Below are positions 1-10,639 of a DNA stretch of 64,000 bases, piece after piece. The stretch lies in NCBI RefSeq assembly GCF_932526225.1, contig NC_064037.1, positions 8,290,203 through 8,354,202 on the forward strand, read 5' to 3'. How positions within the stretch are numbered: the first letter of the stretch is position 1; every line of letters starts with the position of its first letter. The notes below the pieces were generated by a model that was not told where the DNA came from, ran no database searches, and saw nothing but the letters and a program-made list of their open reading frames with translations. The position numbers were made by a program, and so were the translations under genes. The DNA is from Nematostella vectensis. Lineage: Eukaryota > Cnidaria > Anthozoa > Actiniaria > Edwardsiidae.

Positions 1-752
1 TACAAAATTCTGGCATCTTTGAATGACTGTATCTGGTATCTCGATCGTTATTTGCCGAATCAACTCCAAACTTTGGAATTTTGGTCGTTCTCGTTATACG
101 GTATGAAATCCGGCACATCCAAATAAATAAATGAAATTAGAAAAAAATATAGGAAATATTTATTATCTTCAATGGCGTCCCTTAACGAACCTTCTTTTTA
201 CATGCAGATAAAGTTTTTCCCTGGAACTTCTTTGATTTATACGTATGATTTTTAGAAAAGCTAAAGCACTGTGGTTAGAATATCGTTAGTGTTTGTTTTT
301 ACAAATTCAAAAAATTATTTTGTTTTATTTTCGTATGCTGGGCACACACGTTTTTGCATATTTGGCATGTCGGCCGGTTTCGATGTAAAGGGGATGCGTA
401 GCTGTGGAATAGCTGTATACACAATAGCAAAGTTTAAACAAAAGAAATAATATACGTACAAAAATGTAGCGCTATAACGGCTTTTCGAGAGCGTTTTTCG
501 TTTCGAAGGCTAAAAATAAAGTGACTTATTGTTTTAATAACTGTCTTTTCACTTTCTAGGGCCAAATGGAATTACGAAAAGGTCGAAAAAGAGAAGCGGC
601 AAAGGCAACAAAGGAAAAAAGAGTAAAAAAAAGGAAAATGAAAGATTAAGAAAGAAAGAGTAGAAAAGTTCTAATTTTGCTCGACTGTAAGTAGTAATGG
701 CAACGCTTACGACAGTTTATCAGTGAAATAGCCAATAATCGTTTTCATCATA
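1..752. other. No gene recognised
   Basis: AT-rich sequence without a convincing coding region. A pyrimidine tract ending in AG at 558-559 precedes a short, very basic open stretch that stops by about 660. It could be the last exon of a gene lying to the left, but nothing in it is recognisable. Confidence 0.4.
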
Positions 753-997
753 AAGCGGATTTCAGATGAGTGTAGAAAGTAAGTCTTGCGACTTGAATTT
801 TGTCAAACTTTCTATAGGTAGAGGGCAAAGTCTTTTGTGAAATTGAAAACTAAATCAAAACGCGCCAATACCCACGTCATGACTACAAAGGCCTGACTCC
901 ATTTCCTGATTGGTTTGTTGTTGAATGGCTTCGACCTCTGATTGGCAAGTGGTTTTGCATCTGCGTTTAGTTTTCGACACTCATCTGAAATCCGCTC
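753..997. repeat. MITE with terminal inverted repeats and TA flanks
   Basis: The 20-base arm at 754-773 (AGCGGATTTCAGATGAGTGT) recurs as its perfect reverse complement at 977-996. TA dinucleotides lie just outside both arms, as expected of a Tc1/mariner-type target duplication. The 245-bp interior has no coding capacity. This is the form of a non-autonomous DNA transposon; the superfamily is inferred only from the TA flanks. Confidence 0.75.
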
Positions 998-1668
998 TAT
1001 CCATCTTTAAACTTTTAGAAGTTCCGTTTCCATCAAAATTGTTACATTCGCATTCAAGTTCTTTTTATACTTTAGAACGAAGTAGTTTCACGAAGTAGTT
1101 TCACTCAGAAGAAAACATCAGAAATAAACTTGAATCTGTATTCGTTTGTCAAACGCATTTTAAAGCCACGCCCCGTGTTGAGGACCATTGTGGGGGTACC
1201 CACAGAACAGCGTGGAAACGGAACAAAAAGAAAACGGTAGAAACCAACTTAATTGATTTCAAAATGCAACATTGATCAAGGAAAATTTTCAAATATATCC
1301 GTCAAGAACGGATGTGTTAGTGAATATGTCAGGGGGAACATTTAGTGAATACATTTCCCTTGTAATGAACTTTGATTATACTATATTACCTGGATTTATA
1401 TTTGAAAATTACAATAATAATTGGTGACAGTGAGTGAGTTTTTTTTTGTTATTTACCAGATGTAACTATTACTCTTGTTTTCGTGCAAATAAATATATTA
1501 TTTTGTAGTCTGTTTATGGTGTTGCTAGAAGAAGAAGGGCATCGGGTATTGCAGAAATATTAATCCGGCGTATTAACGTAAACGTTGCGCGCTTTGGGCC
1601 ATAGACTTAAAACTTTGTTGGCCAATTTGTCATTGTCAATTAATTTCAAGATGATTGAAACAAGTGAA

Positions 1669-1740
1669 GCGTTGGTGGTATAGTGGTAAGCATAGCTGCC
1701 TTCCAAGCAGTTGACCCGGGTTCTATTCTTGTCCAACGCA
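1669..1740 (+). tRNA. tRNA-Gly (TCC)-like sequence, possibly decayed
   Basis: A 72-base cloverleaf can be drawn. The acceptor stem pairs GCGTTGG (1669-1675) with CCAACGC (1733-1739), with A1740 as discriminator. The anticodon stem GCTGC/GCAGT encloses a seven-base loop CTTCCAA, giving anticodon TCC (glycine). The T arm is weak: its stem has one mismatch and two wobble pairs, and box B departs from GGTTCGANTCC at two sites. It may be a transcribed tRNA or a recent pseudogene. Confidence 0.6.
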
Positions 1741-1812
1741 ATTTCATTTTTACTTGTCAATGAATCATGGTTGTCATTGTCAATTAAATGCAGGAGTGTG
1801 ATAAGAAGTGAA

Positions 1813-1868
1813 GCGTTGGTCGTACAGTGGTTAGCATAGCTGCCTTCCAAGCAGTTTCCCGACCAACA
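1813..1868 (+). pseudogene. Truncated tRNA-Gly (TCC) pseudogene
   Basis: This is a second copy of the preceding tRNA, 144 bases downstream in the same orientation. The acceptor 5' strand, D arm and anticodon arm (loop CTTCCAA) are kept. About 14 bases of the T arm are missing and the 3' acceptor end is altered, so it cannot fold as a tRNA. The flanks of both copies share a TCATTGTCAATTAA-like motif, so the pair arose by tandem duplication of a unit of about 144 bp. Confidence 0.7.
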
Positions 1869-2112
1869 AAATTTAATTTTTACTTGTTAATGATTCATGC
1901 TTTCCTTGTCAATTAATTTGTCATTTAATGTTGTGTCACGTTCGCTGCCCTACAGCATGGACACTAGCCCTGTCGGGCAAGGCAGGTGACAGGGGCGCTG
2001 CGTACTCCCCTTGCGTGCAGGCCCCCAGCAGCGTTGTAATGACCGTACGCAAAAAAGACGAGCATGATTGCTTTAAATAAAATCTCCCATCCTGAGACAT
2101 GAATTTAGTCAT

Positions 2113-3060
2113 TTATTGATTTGATTGTAACATGTTTCTAAAATACATTTTCACTCGTGAAGTCAAGAACTTACAAAGCTTATCTAAATCATGGTGCTTT
2201 TTGTCAGAGAGCGGCAACTGACCCTCGTGAAATCTCGGTACATTGTTTATGTTCATATCTTGATGTAGTCCTCTTTTTGTAAAGGATACCTCTTCAAACG
2301 GGTCTAGCGTTTTTCTCATCCAAACAACTCCTGGGTGTCTGTAAGTTTTGATAATATTGTCTCTAGCAGGATCAGCGCGCTCACCTATTCCATAATTCAA
2401 ATGCATTATATCACTAAAAAGGTACGAAGCTCGGTAGTTATCTTTCCGGCTATCCACATATCTCTCCCTTAGCCACACAGAGTAATTCTTAAAGTTCGAC
2501 TGATCTAACTCGATCCAGTGTGTTTTGGGGTGAAGAGAGCTTTTGTTTATCAGTTTGACGTAATCAGCTGGGCATTCAAGAACCTCTTCTCTGCGTATAA
2601 GCTTTTCGCACCTGCCGGCGTCACGATCGACCGCGCCATATGAGTGTCCGGCAACAAAAAAATTATAGTCAATTCGTCGTCTGAAGCCACTTTCCACTAG
2701 ATGCTCTAGGAATAGCGCGACAGTATAGTTCTTGTTTTAGGAACGAGCGTTGTCCGCCCAGAAAATGTTCCATCCCATATTGTCTTGTTCTACTCGTGTT
2801 AAGTGATAAAATATACAACTCAGAAGACTATCAGGAATCTTTGGAGCGACGCTTTCTGGCCAAATGTAAGTAGTTGTTAGTCCAGTGGCTCCGCTGTGAA
2901 TTCCAAAAGCGTAAGTAGCCAGTTTGCTTGCGTAGTAGCTATCTTGAGTTGTAATCTTAGGGCACATGATGTTTTTGTGGAAATCAAAATGGAAGCCTGA
3001 AACGCCATCTCTTGGTGCCTCGACCAACATGACACGGAAAAATGTCTCAAATAAGTGCAT
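2113..3060 (-). pseudogene. DUF7869-type transposon protein, C-terminal half
   Basis: On the minus strand one frame runs from 3060 to 2113, interrupted by a single in-frame TAA at 2739-2737. The first part carries FHFDFHKN, YYASKLATYAFGIH, TYIWPE and FWADNARS. The second has FFVAGHSYGAVDRDAG. These match, in order, the blocks I know from the DUF7869 family of transposon-related proteins, whose WADN block is normally followed by Q-N-K-N. Here the stop sits at the Q position and NKN follows it, so the stop looks like a single C-to-T change. An AATAAA lies just past the end. The N-terminal half of the same family is on the opposite strand next door. The function (probably transposition) is inferred from the family. 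Confidence 0.65.
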
Positions 3061-3327
3061 ACACGCAGGTTTTTTCCGTCATATCGCCTCAACCATGTGC
3101 GCACCTTTTCACCAGTAGAAGCAATATATAAAAACAACAACAACAAACAGACAGACAATGAGCGCGCAAATTCGAAATTCGAAAGCAAACACATCAAGAC
3201 CTATCTAGGAAGCGCGCGCGCCATTTCTATCAACTGTTTGCTGTCGAGTGCGCGCGTTGTTTTGCCTTCGTGATTTTGAATATACGGATATAAGAGTTTA
3301 GTAGGGCGTTTCTCCAATCATTTTAGT
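3061..3327. other. Spacer between divergent DUF7869 halves
   Basis: This 267-bp stretch separates the minus-strand C-half from the plus-strand N-half. It holds a TATATAAA-like run near 3125, an A/C-rich run and several GCGCGC clusters. It could be a bidirectional promoter, or simply the inversion junction. Confidence 0.3.
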
Positions 3328-4301
3328 ATGGATAGCAATATTGGTTTTGGGTACAATGTTGACAAGATTGCCGACACACACCGCCCAGCAATTCAATACG
3401 AAGCGAGAAATGACGCGGGCAGCCAATTGCCTAGAAGTAGGGTCAAAACGATCAAGAGCGTCCGTTCAAAAAAACTGAAGCCAAGAAAGAATCGACCCTT
3501 CAAGGACGTTGAATTTATGAGCTTAGAATGCTGCCCTCGAAACAATTGCCTGCTAGCCCACGGAAGGGACGTTATCAAATCGATAAGGGACAACTACGAC
3601 AGAATGGCATACAGGGATCAGAATATGCACCTTTGTGCACTGATCGATGTCTCTTGTGACGGAAAGAGGAATATTATAAGCTACCATATGAAGGACAACA
3701 CGGGGCTAAAAAAAGTAAAAAAATGGAAAGTGGCCTTCATGAGAGTCTTCGGCATAGGAAAGAAGAAGATATCGGTGCTCTTGAAAAAGGTCCAGCCATT
3801 TTCTGGGTATGTTCTCGAAGACCAGAGGCGTTTCACACAAAACCAGAGAAAAATCCCACTTCGAATCAAAGCAGAGGTATCGTTTCACTAAACTTGAATT
3901 GACTGAATGACTGACTGTTTGATTGATTGATTTACTGACTCACTGTTTGAATGATTGATTGATTGACTCATTGATTAAGTGACTGATTATTGTGCGTGTT
4001 TCTTTTTTCTTCACTTTTCCAGGTCGTTGAGCATTTCAGAAGCTATGACCGTTCACAGTCCCATTACGCGCGCGCATTTACAAAGGAGAAGCAATACTTG
4101 TCATCTAATCTGAGTCTTTCACAATTATGGCGGGATTTCTTAGCCAAGAAAGGCATTGGAAAGGTCGACATCGCTCCCTTGAGTTTTACTTCTTTTAGGA
4201 GAATATTCAAAACGTTTAGCCTCTCGTTTCGTAAGCCTCACGTGGACACCTGCCCTAATTGCGACAGTTTCCAGATTATTATCAGGCATGGCAACGCCTA
4301 A
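3328..4301 (+). CDS. DUF7869-type transposon protein, N-terminal half
   Basis: Two exons fit well. Exon 3328-3876 starts at an ATG and ends at GAG|GTATCG. Exon 4023-4301 starts after a long pyrimidine tract ending TTTTCCAG. The join is in phase 0. Exon 1 is very basic (many K and R) and has LECCPRNNCL and a Y-D-R-M-A-Y-R-D region. Exon 2 has HFRSYDRSQSHYARAF, then LSFRKPHVDTCPNCDSF, matching the SHY-R and DTC-x-C-D blocks that precede the catalytic-like part in DUF7869-type transposon proteins. The frame stops at 4299-4301, shortly after the CNCD block, so the downstream half is missing here. It lies inverted at 2113-3060. The remnant is probably non-functional, but a domesticated short gene cannot be excluded. 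Confidence 0.55.
3895..3990 (+). repeat. TGATTGAC-type simple repeat in intron
   Basis: Degenerate tandem TGAT/TGAC/TGAA tetranucleotides fill most of the small intron between the two exons of the DUF7869 N-half. Confidence 0.7.
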
Positions 4302-4317
4302 AAAAAACAGATATACA

Positions 4318-4352
4318 TTATGACAGACAGACAGATAGACAGACAGACATAG
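4318..4352 (+). repeat. CAGA/TAGA microsatellite
   Basis: A short run of GACA and GATA tetranucleotides directly follows the truncated end of the DUF7869 N-half. A simple repeat at this position is compatible with a rearrangement breakpoint. Confidence 0.7.
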
Positions 4353-4489
4353 AAAGCATTAGATGGCAGGTTATAACTGCCAGTATTCTGCTGTGGTCTT
4401 GGTATAATGTTCTTGAGGGAAGGAAGGAGACGGGCCCGCACAATTAATTTCTTGCATGCAGCGTCTCTCCTATCACTAAGGGACTTGAG

Positions 4490-4600
4490 ACCAGGCATGT
4501 CCAACCCTCCCTTCCCCCCCTCTCCCCGAACCCCAACCCTAACTTCAACCCACCCCTCCCTCCTGGCCGCAAAAAAGTTGGTCATTTCTTATTGAAAGAC
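4490..4600 (-). repeat. Fragment of the MITE family also present at 9784-9942
   Basis: The minus strand contains AAGAAATGACCAACTTTTTT at about 4573-4592, the same block found on the plus strand at about 9869-9888. A G-rich region follows it in both places. The terminal inverted repeats are not clear in this copy. Confidence 0.5.
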
Positions 4601-4601
4601 T

Positions 4602-7439
4602 AGATAGACAGTTGGTACAGAATAGAAGCTATTCTATTAGCATGGTCTCATGTGAAAATATCCGCACTGAGCAAGGTACAGTACAGTAAAGTACAGACTT
4701 TCAGATTTAACAATAATATAACAATAATAATGATAAGGTTGCAACGAAAAAAAAATGCCTTTGTAAAGCTTCATGTAAGAGCTACACAACTAAAAGGACT
4801 GCCTAATGGCATGTAAACTAGAAATTCGGTTGGCCAAGACTCAAAATCATAGCCTAACTGTTCTTGAATATTTTCGTTTTAGGGTTTATGAGTTTGTGTA
4901 ACATGGCTTATTAGATATATGTGACGTGGGGTATATAAAATCAAAGTCTGCGAGTATTGACTACCTATATCAAGGCATTGTGTAATAATACTTGTCAAGA
5001 AGCCAGCTTACAACAGCAGATCACATCTTCAAGAGCTCTGACAAAATTGATTCATCAAGTCTGCTTGATGTTATTGATGCTAAGAGTTGCTCAAAAATGT
5101 CTCTCCTAAACACTATTTATGTGCACACATCAGTTACAAGCTTCCCCCTGTTGCCAGTGTCCGATCTCTCGGATTCCACAATCCGTTCAGCAGCTGACTT
5201 CTTAGGCGATGTCCAGGACATTCCCCCTTCTGTTAGTAAGGCTTACAACAACTGTTGTCACCCATCGTAACTGATGCAACACAAATCAATCCAGCACATT
5301 TGTCACCAGCAGTCCAGATCCATATGATGATTCCAAATGATGGTAACATTTTGAAGGATGATCCAGACAAACTGCACAATGAAACATTCCACTGTCCTTT
5401 TGTAATCGATGCTCCAGAACTTTACGCAGTCCACTTCAAGTGGACCAATCCTGTATTGAAATAAGGAAAAACAAGATAAACGTTCAACCCACTGCAAAAA
5501 CACATCCTTGATTGGCCCCTCTCCAAAACTGTACGTTTCCCTTCTCGAGATAAAAATGAGCCCCTATACTCATACACACTTACTCTCTTCCCAATAGGGA
5601 CTCACCCTATTTCCAAGAGTACACCAGATTATGGTTTGGCTTCTAAACAACATTTAAAAACGCTCCAAGAGCTCGATTCAGTCACAAACAACCCCAGTCC
5701 CACAAAAGGATGCAAGGCAAAAATATAAACAGCGACATCAAAACTTTGCTAAACTATTGTATTTTCTTGTACAATAATCGATTTTCAAGTTTATTCCAGA
5801 AAAGACAAGCCATTACAGTGCTCATTGCAGACCGGTTTAGCTTTACCGAAAAGTTGAAGGTGGGTATTTTGCTAAAGCCCCTTTTGTAAAAAAATCAGTC
5901 GTATACTTACTTACACTGATTGATGCTGACCTCTCATCGATCCGCTGCTCTGTGATCTATACTAGGATCCTTAGTATTAGAATTAATGGCCTATTCCTGT
6001 ATCAACTAAAAATTAAATGATAAATCACGGGTAGAGATGTTACAGAGTGAAGCACGGCCCTACATTTTGAAATGACAGTTCAATAGTAGTTTTGGAAATT
6101 CAGATTATCAATAGTAGTTCAAAAGCTTTTAACAACCCGGTTTGCTCCATCGATGAAAATCAATATCGAAAAGCCAATCGATTTATCGAAATAAATCAAT
6201 ACTTGCATGATCCTTCTCATAATAAATGAATACTTGCACTGTCTGCTGGTCACATTAAAAATATCATTTGTCTTTTCTGGTCGCTGCCTGTTTCCGGAAT
6301 ATGTGCTGCATGCAACTTTTTTTAGTTTTCTCTGTAAAGCTTCTAAAAATCCACCTTCAACAAGAGTTTGCAAAAGATAGACTTCCTAATGTGCATTCAT
6401 GATTTTATAAGCATACAGTGAAAACATTGCCTGCTAGTCACAAAGTGATTACTGCTAGTAGTAAGTAAATCGTACAGGTATTTTCACCTATCTCATGGTG
6501 TTTGTAGTCTTATCTAAAAATGCTTAATTCTTTTGCTGTTAATATTACTACTCTAAGATGTGATTAAGGTTGCTACTCAGGTTGTTTGTTCCAATGTCAC
6601 GACAGGCAATTGAATTTTTTTTAGCTATTAAGAGACTGCCAGCTGTTTCACCAGGTTCAAACAATCAGAAAAGCTCTTTCAGCCTTTCCATTGTTCACTA
6701 TTTTCAGACAATTTTCTAAGGCAGGGAGTCAATAAGCTAGAGACAGTGTTGTTTGATTCACCTATTTCTGAAGGATAATAAGTCTTTCATTGCCATAATG
6801 CCCTGAGATGCCTGTAAAATATAGGCCCAACTCCAAAACGTCAGAAATGCAAACTAAACATCACCAGACCCGGATACTAATAGATCCCTCCAAGGCGTAG
6901 ACGAACTTTAAAAGCGCATCTAAGCAATGTTATAGAATAGACTCTTTTGTCACAATATCAACCTTGATTTCTGAACAATTCATAAACAAATGCTTAAACT
7001 CAGAAACATTTCTAACCAAAAAAGACACAAAATTCCGAACTACAAATAGAGACAAGCAAACACAGATCAAGTCACAAATATATACATTTATTGCGCACCG
7101 TCAGGTCCCATTTTACATTAATCAGACACAATAATCAATACTAGAACCTCCATTAGAAGCGAGTCACCATTTTTAAGCAAATTACAAGCAAAACTGTTGT
7201 AAGCAACAGGCTGTAGCAGTGCCGTCGCTAGAAAGAAAAGGCACCGCAGTGCATTGTTGGAAACTTTAAGGCAAACTTTCTCGGGTCAGCGGTAGCTTTG
7301 CTTAACTGGTAGTGTTGGACTTGAAATAGGAGGGGAAGTTTCTGTTTTCAGTCTGTTATTCTTACAATTTTGCTTAAAAGTACCCAGGAGTGAAAGGGAT
7401 AAATACAAAAATTAATAAATTGAAGTAGCTGATCACTCT
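4602..7439. other. No gene recognised
   Basis: There are short open stretches at 4992-5270 and 5255-5464 (plus) and 6119-6373 (minus). None shows a known domain or convincing splice signals. The first two, rich in S, D and P, may be relics of one decayed gene. CAATAGTAGTT occurs twice near 6075-6120. Confidence 0.4.
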
Positions 7440-7718
7440 CATCGCAGCTAGAAGCCGAATTATGAGATTTCAGATTCAGACATGGTTGAGTTGAAGGCAT
7501 GGGATCTCACCCCAGGTGGCGGCCATACAACTCATGTCTGACCACGGATCACAGCTGAGATAGAAGATGTGGGTTTTGTGGAGGGAGTAAAACCACAGAA
7601 AAACTCTCTGAGAAAGGCGAGGCCAACTAATTCAACTGATGTCGGAACTGGGAATCAAACCCAGTGGTGAGAGGCACTACAGAGCAACACTCTGCCAAAT
7701 TGCGCCACCTAGGCTCCC
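7440..7718 (-). mobile_element. tRNA-derived SINE
   Basis: Read on the minus strand from 7718, the head resembles a tRNA. Box A is TGGCGCAATTTGG (7707-7695). Box B is GGTTTGATTCC (7661-7651), close to the GGTTCGANTCC consensus and at tRNA-like spacing. About 200 bases of non-tRNA body follow down to about 7440. The left limit is uncertain because no clear tail or target duplication was found. Pol III transcription would be driven by the internal boxes. Confidence 0.65.
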
Positions 7719-8981
7719 CCTTAAAAAACCTAGCTTAATATTTATGCTAAATTAGTACAGGGATGTGTTGTCAAAGAAGCTGAGATTTGCAAAAAAATAT
7801 CTCATTAGTTAGTTGAAGATCTTTTGAAATTATAATATCTTATAATTCTAGTATCCTTTGTTGTTGGCACGAACATATAAAGTTAATTTTCAAGTGGTAA
7901 ATGTTAGCAGATAAGTGTTTTAGTTTGGCACATTATTATGGCAAACTCCCTTTGTGTTGTTTTTTTTTAGTTGTAAATTACCCATAACAGACTCTCTGTT
8001 TATTTTCAAAATGTTGTTACTTTATAATGCACAATTGTTCTATTTCTTCTCTTTCTATGTGTGAGAGGATAGCTGATTGCAACTGTTCTGTTTATTTTTT
8101 TTAACAATTGATTTTAGCTGTTTGGTTTTTTTTTCTTGAGGATGTCTTTAACCCCACTAAACACTTTGTTATTTAGAGAGACCAAAGATATCAATGTTTA
8201 TCAAGAGATAGTGGTCTGCGCTTTGTAAAATATCTTGTTTTGGGAAATGCGATTTGTTTTGTTCACCATGCCAAGAACAAACTTTGACTGCGAGAACCAG
8301 TTATTTGTTCAGGGGAATTGCATGAACCCGGGGGGGACTTTGATAAAAACAGACGGGGGTGATCTATTATTGGATAACATAATCAAAAAAAAAAAAAAAA
8401 AATAGAAACACCCCCCCTTAGGGTAAGAAATTTTATACCCTAAGAGAAAGCAAAATCGGAAAATCCCCCCTTATGGATGGCAGTTGGTCAAAATTTGATA
8501 CCCTAAAAGATGCGATGATTACCCTTTTACTTTTCTGGAGAGTTCCCCCCTCCCCTGAGCATGAATCTGTCGGTTTTACTGTTCACTTTGAAGAAATTTG
8601 TATACACAATGCACCCTTTGCTGTTACTTTTTTTCAGCAGTAGCCTTTAATTTGAAAATGACTATTGCATTTTTCTCATTCTGAATTAATTATTATTATA
8701 ATTTATTATTTTTTAACTCACAGAAAGACCTAGAAGATTTGGTTAATCCTAGAAAAAGGATAAGTAAGAAAAATAAGCTTAATATCCTATGTGTTTTGAA
8801 TAGTACTTAGAATATATATTACAAAATCAACTTGAATTTATGGCTGCAACATCGTCTTAAGGTACACTGAATAAAATCTGAAATCATGCCTTATTATTAA
8901 TAATAATACTTATTTTTGTTTTTCATGACATGAATAAATGTGACCCTTGTTCCACATTTATTTTTTTTTTTTTATTTTCAG
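7719..8981. other. Intergenic, low-complexity tracts
   Basis: AT-rich DNA with an A18 run near 8385. A repeat-like patch at about 8320-8565 has G- or C-runs at both ends and the phrase TACCCTAA twice, and it looks like decayed mobile DNA. No coding region was recognised. Confidence 0.4.
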
Positions 8982-10565
8982 CACACCAACAAAATGTGAT
9001 GGACCTGTTCAATCTAAGTTTCCATTTATAACAATATGCAATATCATCTTTCAGCGGAAATTAACAGAAGAAGAAAGAGAAAACAAGGATGCTGATTATT
9101 GGAATGACATCAATGCGAAAAAGATGACAAATGTCACCAAACAGAAGAAAGCCCTTATTTACAGGGTATGGACGTTATTTCTGTGCATATAATAACCTGT
9201 TGTCAACAAGCAGATTTAAATCCAACAGGTAATCTAAACTTGTGAGGCATATAGGACCCTATAACGTACCATGATATACAGCAATGAACAGCGATAAATT
9301 TAAAACCAAAACACAAAGAAGCAAAACAGAAGGACCTAAGAACTAAACCAACAACCAACCCCAACCATACAAAGTAAAAAATAAACCATTGATTTAATCA
9401 GGACAAAATATTAAAGTGTTATTGTTTGTTTATATTTCAGGCTGATATAATGTTTGCCCAACATGACTATGATATTATAGTCTTATTCCACTCCAACAAA
9501 AACAAAGCAAGGCATATATTTGACATGTATGCAACTCCAGGATTAGCGTTGGATTTCCTAAACAAGAATGCAGGGAATGGTTCAACCCATAAGGTCATTA
9601 TAGAGGGTGTTTGGAAGAAGTTTTTTAAAGGTTTGTTTACAGTTAGTGAATCTCTCTCATAGCCATGTTATAAGAGAGTTAAAAGGCGAGCTTTATTAAG
9701 AAACTTCATCATAAAAAAAACATTGTCTTCCAGTCTTTTAACATCTCCTCATGTTTATTAGAGGAGTACACTACATGATTGAACAGGCGCATACCCAGGG
9801 TTGGCAGGGGGAGGGGGTGGTGTGCAGGCATAGGTATCATATGGAAAAAGTATTTGAAGATTCCTTAATAAGAAATGACCAACTTTTTTGCTGCCAAGGG
9901 GGTGTGTGCACGCATCCTGCACACACCCTGTGTATGCGCCTGATGAAAAATAGTATTAAGTGGAATAATATTTAACATTTAAGATTAATTTTCAATTTTT
10001 TTGTTTGGTAAATACATTTTTTATGCATGATCCCAGTGAGTAAAATGATATTTTCTTTAGCAAGATCAGTACAACTGTCAAACATAAAGCATCCTTTTTA
10101 ATAGGGGATAAAGATCAAGTAAATTAATGATGAAATTACAAAGGTCATTTTCACTTTCACGTCTATAGTGTTAAAATACCATTTATAACTTTGTACCTTC
10201 ATATCATTTAAAACCACCTTAAAAATGGAATTTAAACAGACAACTCAACATCTGCACCACCCGTAACAGCAACAGCAGCACCACCTCTATCAGCATCACC
10301 CATCCCGGCATCGACAGGACAACCTCTATCAGCATCACCCATCCCGGCAACGACAATACGTGCTCTATCAGCATCACCCATCCCGGCAACGACAGGACGA
10401 CCTCTATCAGCATCACCCATCCCGGCAACGACAGGACGACCTCTATCAGCATCACCCATCCCAGCAACGACAGGACGACCTCTATCAGCATCACCCATCC
10501 TGGGAACGACAGGACGACCTCTATCAGCATCACCCATCCCAGCAACGATAGGACCACCTCTATAA
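8982..10565 (+). CDS. Putative three-exon gene with MADS-box-like segment and minisatellite-encoded tail
   Basis: The model has exon A 8982-9165 (after a T-rich tract and TTTTCAG; donor AGG|GTATGG), exon B 9441-9630 (after TATTTCAG; donor AAAG|GTTTGT) and exon C 10240-10565 (after AAACAG, a weak acceptor). A joins B in phase 0 and B joins C in phase 1, without a stop until TAA at 10563-10565. Exon A begins in mid-codon, so an upstream exon is missing. Across the A/B join the protein reads TKQKKALIYRADIMF, then DIIVLFHS, then HIF and ATPGL. These line up without gaps with the TKRK-GLMKKAYEL-EIALIIF core of MEF2/SRF MADS domains, at low identity. Exon C encodes NSTSAPP and then 13-residue repeats of PLSASPIPATTGR, likely disordered. 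The family call is inference. Confidence 0.35.
9784..9942. repeat. MITE with about 16-bp inverted ends
   Basis: CAGGCGCATACCCAGGG (9784-9800) is matched by a reverse-complementary end, CCCTGTGTATGCGCCTG, finishing at 9942 with one mismatch. The interior is G-rich and shares a 20-base block with 4573-4592. It lies in the second intron of the putative MADS-like gene. Confidence 0.65.
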
Positions 10566-10632
10566 GCATCACCCATCCCGGCAACGACTGCACCACCTCT
10601 ATAAGCATCTCCAATCCCAGCAACGACAGGAC
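10270..10632. repeat. 39-bp minisatellite, about 9 copies
   Basis: The unit contains CTCTATCAGCATCACCCATC and a GGCAACGACAGGACGA part. Copies start near 10283, 10322, 10361, 10400, 10439, 10478, 10517, 10556 and 10595. Because 39 is divisible by three, several frames stay open. Plus gives PLSASPIPATTGR in phase with the upstream exons. Minus gives a GMGDADRGRPVVA repeat frame (10666-10232) that lacks an ATG. Confidence 0.9.
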
Positions 10633-10639
10633 GAACAGT

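Noticed and set aside
1560-1850. Minus-strand frame with an internal repeat
   Set aside because: The internal repeat is the antisense of the duplicated tRNA-Gly unit.
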